A stretch of 59,640 nucleotides of DNA from Clostridium sp. CF012. Its GTDB lineage: Bacteria; Bacillota; Clostridia; Clostridiales; Clostridiaceae. Location: contig NZ_JAHLEF010000030.1 in assembly GCF_018861755.1 (NCBI RefSeq), positions 1 through 59,640 on the forward strand. The letters are read 5' to 3'. A program made the translations under genes and the position numbers. The notes below the pieces were generated by a model. The model did no database searches and had not been told where the DNA came from. It was given only the letters and a program-made list of their open reading frames with translations. Positions 44,241 to 53,564 of this stretch are shown here, one piece after another. Each line of letters opens with the position of its first letter. Position 1 is the first letter of the stretch.

Positions 44241-45515
44241 TTATATTTCAACTTCTTTTCCCATAATATATCTCATACATATATTTCTATCATCTCCCAC
44301 ATAGCAGAAGCGCTCCAGTCGTTCCACAGGAGTGATATCCTCCGAGTACATATTACTATCGTCGATTACTAATGCATTGAAACAATATTCTTCTTCAAAT
44401 GCTCCAACATTTTTAAAATATCTTCCACCAGAACGGGTTGCCATATAAAAAGCTTCTGCGAGATTTACAGCTTCCCACTGCGGGTCAAACATATTGCGGA
44501 TTTTTGAATGTTCGATAGTACTGACTATTCCCCTTGCTATTGATAGACTCGCACCCGAACCTATATCACTACCAATTGCCAGGTTTATACCCATTTTCAA
44601 AAGTTTTTTAACTGGCATTATGCCGCCAGCATTAATATTTGCAGTTGCATCAGGACAATGAACTGCCATACAGTTTGGATTTTTCATCAATTCCAAAACA
44701 TCATCATCCATAAAAATGCAATGTGCCATTATTGTAGGTCTTTGTCCAAGCAAATTGTTTTTATAAAATATTTCTGCTCCATTTTTATATTCAGGGAAAA
44801 GTTCCTTACAAATTTTCATTTCATTAACAGCCTCGCACATATGAGAATGAACAGGAACTCCATATTTTTTAGACAACCGTCCTAATCCAGCCAACAGTTC
44901 CTCGCTACAGGTAATGGTAAATCTCGGAACGATTGCAGTCTTTACATTTCCATTTTTTTCATGCTGTTTAACAAATCTTTCTGTATCAATAATAGACTGT
45001 TCTGTATTCTCGATATAATATTCAGGGCTATTTTGATCCATATTTAGCTTTCCTGTAAATGCAAACAATCCTCTTTGCTCAAGTATATCGAACAAAATTT
45101 CGGATGCTTCATAATGAATAGATGGGAAACAATTTACATGTAAAGTTCCCTGGCGTAATAGCTCGTCTACAAAAAGAGTATACACCTTCCTTGCATGGTC
45201 TTTATTCTTAAATTTTGCTTCATTGGGGTATGTATATGTATTTAACCAGTCTAAAAGTTCTCTATCCATTCCGATGCCTCTTTGCAAAAACTGAGGTGCA
45301 TGCACATGCATATCGCAAAAACCAGGAATGATAAGATTATTCCCCCAATCTATGAGATTTTCTTTTGGAAAGCCCTCTGGTAATTGATTGCAAATCTCCT
45401 TTATAACCCCATCAAGAATTAATATATATGAATTCTCTTTACTAATCAGAACATCTTTACTCTGACTGTATATTACATTTCCTTTATACGCCTTATATTT
45501 TCTATAATTTTTCAT
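44241..45515 (-). CDS. guaD: Guanine deaminase
   Basis: The 424-aa amidohydrolase has the metal motif IIPGFCDMHVHAPQFLQRG (HxH), VHSHMCEAVNEM, IMAHCIFMDDD and LAIGSDIGSGASLSIA (final Asp), the pattern of guanine deaminase. It converts guanine to xanthine in the cytoplasm as a purine salvage or nitrogen-scavenging step. No purine transporter or xanthine dehydrogenase is adjacent, and I see no purine riboswitch in the upstream 250 bp. Confidence 0.88.
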   Translation of the reverse strand: MKNYRKYKAYKGNVIYSQSKDVLISKENSYILILDGVIKEICNQLPEGFPKENLIDWGNNLIIPGFCDMHVHAPQFLQRGIGMDRELLDWLNTYTYPNEAKFKNKDHARKVYTLFVDELLRQGTLHVNCFPSIHYEASEILFDILEQRGLFAFTGKLNMDQNSPEYYIENTEQSIIDTERFVKQHEKNGNVKTAIVPRFTITCSEELLAGLGRLSKKYGVPVHSHMCEAVNEMKICKELFPEYKNGAEIFYKNNLLGQRPTIMAHCIFMDDDVLELMKNPNCMAVHCPDATANINAGGIMPVKKLLKMGINLAIGSDIGSGASLSIARGIVSTIEHSKIRNMFDPQWEAVNLAEAFYMATRSGGRYFKNVGAFEEEYCFNALVIDDSNMYSEDITPVERLERFCYVGDDRNICMRYIMGKEVEI

Positions 45516-45810
45516 TTAAATCTCCTTTACTAATCTAAAACTATGCAATATAGGATAGCCTGTATTTAATTTGAAGCAATCCCTAAAGTGATCACTTTCT
45601 TGTCTATTCCAATATTAAGTGCCATAGTATAAAGCTGTGGTTCTATTTCTTGGTTTATATACCATACTGCATTTGTCCTAATTTACACACAAATTTCAAA
45701 TGTTTCACCTATGTTCAAATACATAAAAACGGAGCATTTCTGCTCCATAAAACTAATTCCATAAGTTAATCAATTAACGTTTGAGTATAAATTATAAATT
45801 GATATATTTT
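45516..45810. other. Spacer with coding debris and a terminator
   Basis: On the minus strand about 45650-45566 reads EIEPQLYTMALNIGIDKKVI then TLGIASN and stop, perhaps the tail of a deleted gene. The terminator of the potassium channel gene is at 45725-45746. Confidence 0.35.
45725..45746 (-). terminator. Terminator of the potassium channel gene
   Basis: On the minus strand GGAGCA, GAAA, TGCTCC, GTTTTTA. About 65 bp after the channel's stop codon. Confidence 0.7.
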
Positions 45811-46593
45811 CTATTTTTTTAGCGCTATAAGCACATTATGGATATTATTTATGTCTTCAATATTTAATTCATCAAAATTATCTAGTCTTGCTTTAATATC
45901 TTCAATTGTTTGATTCTTATAGCTTGTACTATCATTTCCTTTCAGAAAGAATGTAGCTATAGTTGCGGTTAGCATACCCAAAAATCCAATACCAGTGAGC
46001 ATTATTATTCCTGCAATAATTCTTCCAATTGAGGTTTGTGGAGAAATATCTCCGTATCCAACAGTTGTTATAGTAACAAAACTCCACCATAGCGCATTTC
46101 CAAATGTTATACCTTCTACAAAATGTATTCCAATCGCTCCTATTATTAATGTAAATAAAGTTATCCAAATAATATAATTAAAATTATTAGTTTTTAAAAA
46201 TTTATCCATATATTTTCTAAACTTTAAAATCAATACACCTGACCTAAATATCTTAGTAAACTTTAGTAATTTTGATAACCTTAATATTCTAATTGACTGA
46301 AATGCTGAGTTGAATGGGATAATAGAAATTAAATCAATAATGTTACTCTTAAAAAACTTGACTTTATCTTTAGCTAAAAATAGTCTTGTAAAATAGTCTA
46401 TAGCGAAAATACCTAATACTATATTATCAATAATAGAAAATATGATAGTAATATTTTGTGGTAAATTATATGATAATTCAACTATTAAAATTGCAACAAC
46501 AACTAATGCCAATAGAGCCATCAATATTTCATAAACTGCTACAAAATTTCGATCTTTTATTAAGTTAACCTTCATCATTTCAATCATCCCCAT
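45811..46593 (-). CDS. Voltage-gated potassium channel
   Basis: The 260-aa protein has six membrane segments, an S4-like arginine/lysine-spaced helix (SIRILRLSKLLKFTKIFRS), the pore helix and selectivity filter WWSFVTITTVGYGDISP, and an S6 (IIAGIIMLTGIGFLGMLTAT). The C-terminus is a short cytoplasmic helix region. It is a tetrameric K+ channel of the cell membrane. Start is uncertain among several ATGs in the first eight codons. Confidence 0.88.
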   Translation of the reverse strand: MGMIEMMKVNLIKDRNFVAVYEILMALLALVVVAILIVELSYNLPQNITIIFSIIDNIVLGIFAIDYFTRLFLAKDKVKFFKSNIIDLISIIPFNSAFQSIRILRLSKLLKFTKIFRSGVLILKFRKYMDKFLKTNNFNYIIWITLFTLIIGAIGIHFVEGITFGNALWWSFVTITTVGYGDISPQTSIGRIIAGIIMLTGIGFLGMLTATIATFFLKGNDSTSYKNQTIEDIKARLDNFDELNIEDINNIHNVLIALKK

Positions 46594-46652
46594 CTTTATA
46601 TGCTATAGAAAATTATACATCTATTGTATATAACTGACAACCTTTTCTAAAT

Positions 46653-46693
46653 ATTAACTTACACCATTAGTTGTTAGCGACTCTGAGGTTTCT
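46653..46693. repeat. 41-bp direct repeat, left copy
   Basis: Identical to 49443-49483 (begins ATTAACTTACACCATTAGTT). The pair encloses both XRE/membrane-protein modules. On the minus strand both could encode ETSESLTTNGVS then stop, so they may be the end of a duplicated gene or an element's boundary. Confidence 0.75.
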
Positions 46694-46713
46694 GAATTCT
46701 AAAGTTAAATTTA

Positions 46714-46917
46714 TTAATCAACAAATTTAAATAATTCTTCAACTGTCGTATTGAATACCTTGGCTATATCCATAGCTAATTTTAAGGATGGGTTATATCT
46801 CCCATTTTCTAAATGTACTATAGTTTCTCGTCTAACCTCCACTAATTTTGCAAGTTCAGCTTGTTTCATTAATGCTTTCTCTCTATGCTCTTTAATGTTT
46901 GTATTTAAAATTGGCAC
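46714..46917 (-). CDS. XRE-family regulator (YgzD-like)
   Basis: The 67-aa protein is a single Cro/C1 helix-turn-helix (MKQAELAKLVEVRRETIVHL, ENGRYNPSLKLAMDIAKVFN, TTVEELF). It begins at a GTG right after the TAA of the upstream membrane-protein gene (TAAGTG), so they are co-translated. Such pairs are common in clostridia; the regulator probably represses its own unit. Confidence 0.82.
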   Translation of the reverse strand: MPILNTNIKEHREKALMKQAELAKLVEVRRETIVHLENGRYNPSLKLAMDIAKVFNTTVEELFKFVD

Positions 46918-47319
46918 TTATTTACAAATCCCCTTTCTATCATAATATATAAAGAATAATAATCTTATTATAGTGAATATAAAAAGGATTAACATTAAAC
47001 AGATTCCTATTGCAACCTTTGAAATAACAAGATATTCAAATAATGGAGATATAAGTATGATGCTGAATATAACAATTGAAATTACTAAAAAATTCATACT
47101 ATTCTTATTTACTTTAGATAATATACTAAGTACTAATTCATCAGTTATACCACTTAATCTTTTTTCATCCAAAAAAATTATGGACCACACTATAATCTCA
47201 AGAACACATAGAATAAATATGATCACAGGATAAAGTAGATTTAGTTTATACAGTAATATTATAATTAATACATATGATGCTGCTACTAATTGCAGAGCAA
47301 GCTTTGATTTAATACTCAT
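46918..47319 (-). CDS. Four-helix membrane protein paired with XRE regulator
   Basis: The 133-aa protein has four predicted membrane segments (for example LVAASYVLIIILLYKLNLLY, MNFLVISIVIFSIILISPLF) and a short cytoplasmic loop (DEKRLSGITDELV). It resembles the DUF2178/DUF3796-like partners of small XRE regulators. Function unknown, possibly envelope sensing. Confidence 0.65.
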   Translation of the reverse strand: MSIKSKLALQLVAASYVLIIILLYKLNLLYPVIIFILCVLEIIVWSIIFLDEKRLSGITDELVLSILSKVNKNSMNFLVISIVIFSIILISPLFEYLVISKVAIGICLMLILFIFTIIRLLFFIYYDRKGICK

Positions 47320-48141
47320 TTTTCGATTCCTCCCAATGTTATATATTTACAAGCTGTATGTTATAAATATATAACATACAGAAAATTCTGTCAATATAAA
47401 AATTAACATTCCCTCTAAGAAATTTACACTTTCCAATACTATATTTGTATATACATAAGACTTTCGCTTAGTTATAGGAAATTAAGGTTATAATTTTGTT
47501 GTAAACACAATTTATTAGGACACAATTTGACTTCCCTTAATTCGAAGAAGATGGGGTTAAAAGTTTTAACAGAAGAGAGTATCTTCTTGACCAACCGAAA
47601 TCAAAATTATATGCAATCTGCAAAAATCACGATATGAAAAAATACAAACCACTCGCTTTATATAGTCTTGTAAGTTCAATATTGAAAATATTGTATATGA
47701 ATTAATTATTTCAGATAGACATTATAAGATAGCTAATGAGGATTTAGAGGCTATTAAAAGCAATGCTTTTAATACTTAAATAGACCCTATAGGAGTAATT
47801 GATATTGTGGAAGTTTTTTGTATAAGATATAAAAAGATATTATAAGAAAGGGTCGACATAACTATTGAAATTGAAAATACGAACTTTGATACTTGAATAA
47901 TACGATATTTAAAAATAAAAAATTTACCATTTTAGGAATATAATGATGTAAAAATATACAAAACATGCTATAATTTCTATGGATTTAAGTCGAACTTGTA
48001 GAAAAATGCGTCTTACCATAACGGGGTTACTTTAGAGGTGCAAATTTAAAAATATCACAGTGTTTTACCTCGATTTTTATATCAGAAAAAATATAATATC
48101 TCAATTCATTATTTTAATATTTAAATAAAACAATTTTATTC
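47320..48141. other. Long spacer between the two XRE modules
   Basis: No intact gene. At about 47570-47780 the plus strand has broken coding sequence (LLDQPKSKLYAICKNHDMKK, then after a frameshift NIVYELIISDRHYKIANEDL), a decayed gene. At 47527 the 18-bp GACTTCCCTTAATTC stretch also occurs at the end of the gene at 51454. Confidence 0.4.
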
Positions 48142-48170
48142 TTGACACTTACTCCAAGATAATGTAATAT
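48142..48170 (+). promoter_or_regulatory. Promoter of the second XRE module
   Basis: TTGACA (48142-48147), 17-bp spacer, TAATAT (48165-48170). Near-consensus, pointing at the 48243 gene. Confidence 0.8.
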
Positions 48171-48216
48171 GAAGTTAAGTTCACATGAAGTTTAATTCAT
48201 GTGAACTTAACTTCAT
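48169..48216. promoter_or_regulatory. 21-bp perfect inverted repeat at the transcription start
   Basis: Arms 48169-48189 (ATGAAGTTAAGTTCACATGA+A) and 48196-48216, 6-bp loop. It overlaps the last bases of the -10 box and covers the start site, so either a large operator for the XRE regulator or a 5' stem in the mRNA that protects or controls it. Confidence 0.7.
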
Positions 48217-48242
48217 ATCGCACTATGTTAGGAGTGACTTGT

Positions 48243-48659
48243 TTGAAAAATAAATTTACACAGCTTTATTTATGCTCATTAGCAATTCTTACAATGGGAG
48301 TTTTTGAAACAATTTTCAATTACACTAAAGCTAATACTACCGAGGGGTTTTATTTTGGTATTATAAAGTTATTTGTAGGAACAATCTTTTTAGTTTTCAG
48401 TATAACTTATCACATTAAATGCAAAAAAAATCGTAAACAGTTAGAAAGAGAACTGTCAAAAGAATATGATGAAAGAGATGATTTAATAGACGGAAAAGCT
48501 TCATACTTTACCATGAGTATTTTAATGATTGTGATTTTGCTTATGATGTTTCTTTCAAGATGGATTTCTATTCCTACAGATATGGCTTTATTTATCATTA
48601 TAATATTTTGCATGATTACTAACGGATTAGCTAAAAAATATTATAGCCATTTTCTTTAA
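48243..48659 (+). CDS. Membrane protein of the second XRE module
   Basis: The start is probably TTG 48243, close after TTAGGAG; the frame to 48201 lies inside the palindrome. The 138-aa protein has four membrane segments and a conserved central loop KEYDERDDLIDGKASYFTMS, typical of DUF2178/DUF3796-type proteins beside XRE regulators. Function unknown. Confidence 0.68.
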   Translation: MKNKFTQLYLCSLAILTMGVFETIFNYTKANTTEGFYFGIIKLFVGTIFLVFSITYHIKCKKNRKQLERELSKEYDERDDLIDGKASYFTMSILMIVILLMMFLSRWISIPTDMALFIIIIFCMITNGLAKKYYSHFL

Positions 48660-48672
48660 TAAGGAGAACTCT

Positions 48673-48885
48673 ATGAAAAATAGAATAAAAGAATTGCGTT
48701 TAAAGCATGGAATAACACAACAGGAATTAGCCGATAAAGTATGTGTATCTTCAAGAACAATTATCTCTTTAGAAAAACAACAATATAATCCATCTATTTT
48801 ACTGGCGTATAAAATATCTTCGGTTTTTAAATTAGCAATTGAAGAAACTTTTGTATTTGAAGAAGAGGACCAATTACAAGAATAG
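48673..48885 (+). CDS. XRE-family regulator of the second module
   Basis: The 70-aa protein is one helix-turn-helix (NRIKELRLKHGITQQELADK, VCVSSRTIISLEKQQYNPSI, LLAYKISSVFKLAIEETF) with an acidic tail. AAGGAG lies 6 bp before the ATG, 13 bp after the membrane gene. It likely binds the 48169-48216 palindrome. Confidence 0.85.
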   Translation: MKNRIKELRLKHGITQQELADKVCVSSRTIISLEKQQYNPSILLAYKISSVFKLAIEETFVFEEEDQLQE

Positions 48886-48934
48886 TATGTAATGGAATTG
48901 TTGAGAAAGAAACTAATGAGTGGAGGAGAATATT

Positions 48935-49150
48935 ATGATAATTCAAAAACTATTATTTATACTTTTCGGAGTAGTATTAACATTATGGGGAATATATAGA
49001 ATGAAAACAGATAAGGCGTTTGTAGGAAAAACCCAAACAAGAAAGAATATTTTTAATTTTTTATTCCTGGGTCAAGCTTCTGGATTAGGACAATTATTAA
49101 GTGGAATTTTAGTCATAATTTTAGGGATTTTATCCTTTATAATTAAATAG
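48935..49150 (+). CDS. Small membrane protein
   Basis: Start set at ATG 48935 after GGAGGAG. The 71-aa protein has two membrane segments (KLLFILFGVVLTLWGIY, GLGQLLSGILVIILGILSFI) joined by a basic loop. Third gene of the XRE operon. Family unknown. Confidence 0.65.
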   Translation: MIIQKLLFILFGVVLTLWGIYRMKTDKAFVGKTQTRKNIFNFLFLGQASGLGQLLSGILVIILGILSFIIK

Positions 49151-49633
49151 TTTACTGATAAAAGGGGTTAAGCTGTTTTTTAAGTTTAACTCCTTTTATG
49201 TATATCTTATATTCGTTCTCATTGCGTAATATTCATAACTGTATTTACGGTGTTTTTATGTCGTGTCAATAAATTATAAAATAGCATTGATTTTATATCA
49301 ATAGTATTTTCTTATGTTTGAATTTATTATTTTTCGTAACGAGACAAAGTCCATATTTAGATATATTTAGTGTTTTAATAATCACTATACCTTATTATAT
49401 AAGGCTTTTTAAATACCAGTCCTTAAATGGACTATATAAAACATTAACTTACACCATTAGTTGTTAGCGACTCTGAGGTTTCTAAATTTACAACCCAGCC
49501 TCTTGCTACGACTAATCAAGATAAGGAATTATATCCTTGTATATTGCACGCAAAATTCCATGTTTCCCCTCCAATTATCGTAACGCAGTAAATAATTTAT
49601 GTACGCTATTATGATATGCCCTTATCTTGGTTG
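49151..49633. other. Gene-free stretch with the right 41-bp repeat
   Basis: Contains the 49443-49483 direct repeat and, at 49575-49612, ATCGTAACGCAG...TACGCTATTATG, which resembles the intergenic repeats of the 52-59 kb array. No gene seen. Confidence 0.4.
49443..49483. repeat. 41-bp direct repeat, right copy
   Basis: Identical to 46653-46693, 2.79 kb away. Confidence 0.75.
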
Positions 49634-50542
49634 CTATCTATCATCTTTATCCTCGGTTTTGATTTGAGTTACTATTACAGCCGAAAACATAATGACACAG
49701 CCTATAATTTCTCTCATACTCATTACTTCTTTTAGGAAAATTGCTCCACTGATAACAGCAAATAATGATTCCATGCTCAATATAATAGCAGCCGCAGTAG
49801 GATCTGTGGATTTTTGACCTATAATTTGAAGTGTATATGCAATACCAACTACCATAATAGCAGCATATAATATTGGTCCTGCACAGGCAGTAATCGTATC
49901 AAGTTTAGGAGTTTCAAATATTAAAGCTCCAATAGTAGAAAAAATACCTGCCGTCAAGAACTGAACAAAAGACAATTTCAATCCATCTGCTTTATTAACA
50001 TAAGTATCTACTACTAATATCTGTGCTGCCCAGAAGATCGTTCCTGCCAATACAATTGCATCTCCCTTTTGTATTGTAAAACCTTCTTTAATACATAAAA
50101 TATATAAACCAACTGTAGCAAGTCCAACTCCAAACCATACTAATTTACTTACCTTCTTATGCAAAAACAATCCGAACAATGGAACTAATACTATATATAA
50201 GGCAGTAATAAATCCTGCTTTTCCTGCTGTAGTATAAACAATTCCCCATTGCTGAAAGGATGCACCTAGAAAAAGTGATGCTCCACATAAGGAGCCTCCT
50301 ATAATAAGATCTTTATTATTAAAGTTTATCCTATCTTTTTCAGGCAGATTTCCATTCTTTTTCTTATTAATTCTATCAAAAATTAATATTAACGGAATTA
50401 AAACCAATGCCCCTAGTAAAAATCTTGTTGCACCAAAGGTAAGAGGTTCAACATAATTCATTCCAAGTTTTTGTGCTACAAAAGAAGTTCCCCATATAAT
50501 AGCGGTTAGAACCAGTAAAATTGGTCCTTTTAAATTTTTCAT
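49634..50542 (-). CDS. EamA-family (DMT) transporter
   Basis: The 302-aa protein has ten membrane segments in two EamA halves (LLVLTAIIWGTSFVAQKLGM ... and DAIVLAGTIFWAAQILVVDT ..., with DPTAAAIILSMESLFAVISG). Relatives export metabolites such as amino acids or carboxylates. Substrate not predictable. GGAGAATT precedes the ATG. Confidence 0.85.
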   Translation of the reverse strand: MKNLKGPILLVLTAIIWGTSFVAQKLGMNYVEPLTFGATRFLLGALVLIPLILIFDRINKKKNGNLPEKDRINFNNKDLIIGGSLCGASLFLGASFQQWGIVYTTAGKAGFITALYIVLVPLFGLFLHKKVSKLVWFGVGLATVGLYILCIKEGFTIQKGDAIVLAGTIFWAAQILVVDTYVNKADGLKLSFVQFLTAGIFSTIGALIFETPKLDTITACAGPILYAAIMVVGIAYTLQIIGQKSTDPTAAAIILSMESLFAVISGAIFLKEVMSMREIIGCVIMFSAVIVTQIKTEDKDDR

Positions 50543-50754
50543 TAATAATTCTCCTTTTGAATATAAGTTAAATACATTTAGAATTTTTCTTTATTTCCAT
50601 ATCTATTACTAATTATATCAAATTTGAATACTTCTTTGCAAACTGTAAAAATGAGACACAGCAAATTACATCAGAAAGGTTGTGAAAGCCTATTGTTATG
50701 TTATAAAAACGGTAGTCCTTGTAATTTAATTTTGGTCAACAAAAACAGGGATTT

Positions 50755-50978
50755 TTAATTCCCTGTTAGCTTAAATCTATCGGGGTATGTTGAGTTAAGT
50801 GCCTTGAAAACAGATCGATTAAAACACCTTCGCAGCATACCACCTAGACCATATTCATTAAATACATTTCGAGATAATTTCTTGTTAATATCATATGTTG
50901 ACAATTTAAGTTTTTCCTCTACAAGCCACTTAGTAGCCTCAATTCCTGTTTCTAATGTCCAGTATTTATTAGGTATTT
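50755..50978 (-). pseudogene. C-terminal DUF4046-like fragment
   Basis: Minus-strand IPNKYWTLETGIEATKWLVE, EKLKLSTYDINKKLSRNVFN and CFNRSVFKALNSTYPDRFKL is one repeat of DUF4046-type clostridial proteins. The 5' part was replaced at about 50978 by a cell-wall-binding gene on the other strand. An AACAGGGA/TCCCTGTT hairpin overlaps its stop. Confidence 0.6.
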
Positions 50979-51423
50979 GTACAATGGTATCAACTATGCT
51001 TACATTTAATTCAGTACAAGCTTCAACTACTGGTAGCACTATCATATCAAACAGAATCTCAGGAAATGATAGATATTCAACTTCAAATGCACTGAGTGAA
51101 AGATTCACATCTGCAGATACTGTAATCATTGCTTCTGGCGAAGATTTCCCAGATGCTTTATGTCCCTCGCCTTTAAGTAAACAGTATAATGCTCCAATAC
51201 TATTGTCTACTAGCACTGGATTAACTAAAGAGACGCTTGCTGAGATAGTTAGATTAAAAGCAATAAAAGCTATAATTGTAGAAGGTACTGGCGTTATATC
51301 CCTTGCGTTAGATACGCAATTAACTTCGGCAAGGGTTACTCCCACAAGAATTGGGGGTAAAGATAGATATGAAACCTCTTTACTAGTTGCTTTAACAATA
51401 GAAATAAGCAGAAGGTTTAACAC
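50979..51423 (+). pseudogene. Cell wall-binding repeat 2 protein, N-terminal fragment
   Basis: Plus-strand frame has the end of a signal peptide (ICTMVSTMLTFNSVQASTTG) and one and a half CWB2 repeats (RISGNDRYSTSNALSERFTS, VIIASGEDFPDALCPSPLSK, RIGGKDRYETSLLVA). It is cut off by the hairpin at 51397-51444 and lacks a start at the fusion point. Intact relatives are secreted surface proteins bound to the wall polymer. Confidence 0.7.
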
Positions 51424-51444
51424 TACCTTCTGCTTATTTCTATT
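51397..51444. terminator. 20-bp perfect hairpin terminator
   Basis: Arms 51397-51416 and 51425-51444 with an 8-nt loop; T-rich on the plus side. It lies 10 bp after the stop of the 170-aa gene and truncates the CWB2 frame from the other side. Confidence 0.8.
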
Positions 51445-51453
51445 TTACAATTT

Positions 51454-51966
51454 TTAAAAATTTTTGACTTCCCTTAATTCAGCTTTAAAGAACGTATTTT
51501 TGTACTGCTTTATTTTTTTTGATTTTAATTCTTCTTTTATGGTAAATTCAAAAATGTAATTAATTTTGAAAAATGTATTGACTTCAAAATGAATAGTAGT
51601 TGGTAATATCCAACTATAACTTTGAACTTTAGACCATTTATAAAAGTTTCCAAAGCCATATATCCCATTTTCTCTTATTTCTGAACTATGTAAAACCCTT
51701 ATTATATTAGAAATTGAAATTTCAATCCAGAATATAGCCAATAAAATAAAAATAATATAACCGCTTTGCGTATAGTATAAATACGCTAATATACACCAGC
51801 CGATACTTACCCCAGCCCATAATATAACCGAAAATATAGCCGAAAATCTACTTTTATTTGCGTTTACAATAATTTTTCCATGATGGCTTACTCTATATAG
51901 TTTTCTTAATATTATTAAAAAAGCAAAAATATTAAGAATAAGACTTATTTTTGTGATAGTAGCCAT
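51454..51966 (-). CDS. Membrane protein with PH-like C-terminal region (DUF5673-like)
   Basis: The 170-aa protein has three N-terminal membrane segments (SLILNIFAFLIILRKLY, FSAIFSVILWAGVSIGWCIL, IIFILLAIFWIEISISNII) and a soluble domain with SSEIRENGIYGFGNFYKWSK and VQSYSWILPTTIHFEV. The pattern 'ENGI...W..IQSYSW' is that of DUF5673/bacterial PH-like proteins. Function unknown. Confidence 0.6.
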   Translation of the reverse strand: MATITKISLILNIFAFLIILRKLYRVSHHGKIIVNANKSRFSAIFSVILWAGVSIGWCILAYLYYTQSGYIIFILLAIFWIEISISNIIRVLHSSEIRENGIYGFGNFYKWSKVQSYSWILPTTIHFEVNTFFKINYIFEFTIKEELKSKKIKQYKNTFFKAELREVKNF

Positions 51967-52150
51967 TCATATCCCCTCCGAAAAATCTATTTCTTTATCA
52001 ATAATCCCACTTAAATTATAACATGTTTTCTATATCTTTGAAATACAACTTATTACTGTAGGATATATATTAGTATTCAGTACCGAATTATTCATTTTTA
52101 AACTTCATGTTTATATTTTTAATATTATAATGTTGCATGATATTAGAATA

Positions 52151-52522
52151 TTACGTCTTACCCTTTATTTTTATTTTCCTATAAATAAGTTGTAAAAATG
52201 AAATCAAAGCAATAGAAAAACCTATAATACTAACCACCGTATCATATTTGTGATAGTGATATGCTAATGCCTGTTGCATAGACATAAACCATAGAAACAA
52301 CGGAATTAACAACAGTATTGTATTCATTAGTATATATTTTGTTTTTCTTGTATAAAAACTATATAATATTAGAAATAAAACTAATAAACAAGATATTACT
52401 ACACTATCCTTATAAGATATTTTAACAGGTATATCACTTGTAACTACCATTTTATATACCCATATTATTAGTATAAACGCACTTACACCTAATCCAATAA
52501 AAATATCTTTTATTTTGTTCAT
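52151..52522 (-). CDS. Small four-helix membrane protein
   Basis: The 123-aa protein consists of four membrane segments (IFIGLGVSAFILIIWVYKMV, VVISCLLVLFLILYSFYT, ILMNTILLLIPLFLWFM, VSIIGFSIALISFLQLIY) with a basic C-terminus. GAGAGGGGTG precedes the ATG. No family recognised. An array repeat lies 70 bp upstream at 52590. Confidence 0.6.
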   Translation of the reverse strand: MNKIKDIFIGLGVSAFILIIWVYKMVVTSDIPVKISYKDSVVISCLLVLFLILYSFYTRKTKYILMNTILLLIPLFLWFMSMQQALAYHYHKYDTVVSIIGFSIALISFLQLIYRKIKIKGKT

Positions 52523-52589
52523 GCTTTTTAAACACCCCTCTCTTTCCCATATTATTAATTATTTTATAGATAAACAACAGTAGGGTTAT

Positions 52590-52642
52590 TGATACGCAAT
52601 AAATTACAGTTGTGGCGTAACTTATGAAAATTGCGAATTAAA
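52590..52642 (-). repeat. Array repeat, copy at 52.6 kb
   Basis: Imperfect palindrome with outer arms CGCAAT (52595-52600) and ATTGCG (52630-52635) around the core ACAGTTGTGGCGTAACTTAT. Member of the GTCACAA/TTGTGAC repeat family that separates genes from here to 59.5 kb. Confidence 0.65.
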
Positions 52643-52662
52643 ATATTTTCACATTACGTTAA

Positions 52663-53532
52663 TTATTTAGCGTCATTCAATTTAATAATATATTTACCTG
52701 CTACTGCTGAAGCCAAAAACAACACCACAACATCTAATCCACTCCGTAATAGCATTTGAGGCATAGCACCTTTCATTATTAAGCCAAAAAAGCTATTAAA
52801 AATCATCCAATTCACACCTATAGTTGCTATAAACCTTAATGGTATACCTATACCACTCTGCTTTTTTTCGAATACTAACAAAGGATACAAAAACACGTAA
52901 ATATAACCCATCAGTATTCCAAACAAACCTGTCCATACATAGCACGGAACTGGATATGTAGCACTGTCACTGTTTATAAGACCGCTTTCATAACCAATTG
53001 TTCTCTCCACAAAAATAGCAATTGCAATAATAGCAATGGTTTCTATGCATTTCGTCATTTGTAATTTACTTATTGGTTTAATTTTCTCACTTTCACTTAA
53101 TGTAAAATAAGCAATTGCCACACATAACAATATTGCAGGTAGCCCATCTCCTATCCCCATTATAAGCTCATACTTAATAAACCCAAGTCCCCAATTTGAA
53201 AAAGGAGACCCCACAACTACTATCTCTTGCATTCCCAATAAGTAAGTCATTGCGAATGCTAACCCAAATCTAATCCCTACTTGTAATTTAGGCAAATCTG
53301 CTCTCACGCCTATGTATCTTACCACCATCGCACACTGTATAAATAGCAGAATGAAATAAAATGTTGCTACGGCTGGAAACCCAAACCATTTAACAAAAAT
53401 ACTATCAAACTGCGCAACATCTACAGAAGTGGGCAGAAGTGCATGAACAATAATCGCAAAAATTGCAGAAAATAGAATAAGAGCAATATTTATTATAATT
53501 ACTCGCTTTGTACTTATACATTTTGTAACCAT
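52663..53532 (-). CDS. Polytopic membrane protein of unknown function
   Basis: The 289-aa protein has about eight membrane segments (IIINIALILFSAIFAIIVHA, FPAVATFYFILLFIQCAMVV, LFGILMGYIYVFLYPLLVFE, SGLDVVVLFLASAVAGKYII). No transporter signature recognised. It lies between array repeats at 52590 and 53565, as a single-gene unit. Confidence 0.65.
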   Translation of the reverse strand: MVTKCISTKRVIIINIALILFSAIFAIIVHALLPTSVDVAQFDSIFVKWFGFPAVATFYFILLFIQCAMVVRYIGVRADLPKLQVGIRFGLAFAMTYLLGMQEIVVVGSPFSNWGLGFIKYELIMGIGDGLPAILLCVAIAYFTLSESEKIKPISKLQMTKCIETIAIIAIAIFVERTIGYESGLINSDSATYPVPCYVWTGLFGILMGYIYVFLYPLLVFEKKQSGIGIPLRFIATIGVNWMIFNSFFGLIMKGAMPQMLLRSGLDVVVLFLASAVAGKYIIKLNDAK

Positions 53533-53564
53533 CTAAATTCCCCCATATACATTTAAAAATAAAT

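Noticed and set aside
45516-45810. Purine riboswitch ahead of guaD
   Set aside because: No conserved three-way-junction core sequence could be recognised.
45932-46168. 78-codon minus frame inside the potassium channel gene
   Set aside because: Shadow of the channel's pore region in another frame.
50804-51013. N-terminal half of the plus-strand frame at 50804-51457 as a protein
   Set aside because: Up to about 50978 the other strand carries the recognisable DUF4046-like fragment; only the CWB2 part from about 50979 is taken as coding on plus.
50979-51423. Minus-strand continuation of the 222-codon frame
   Set aside because: It is the antisense of the CWB2 repeats and has no protein family resemblance of its own.
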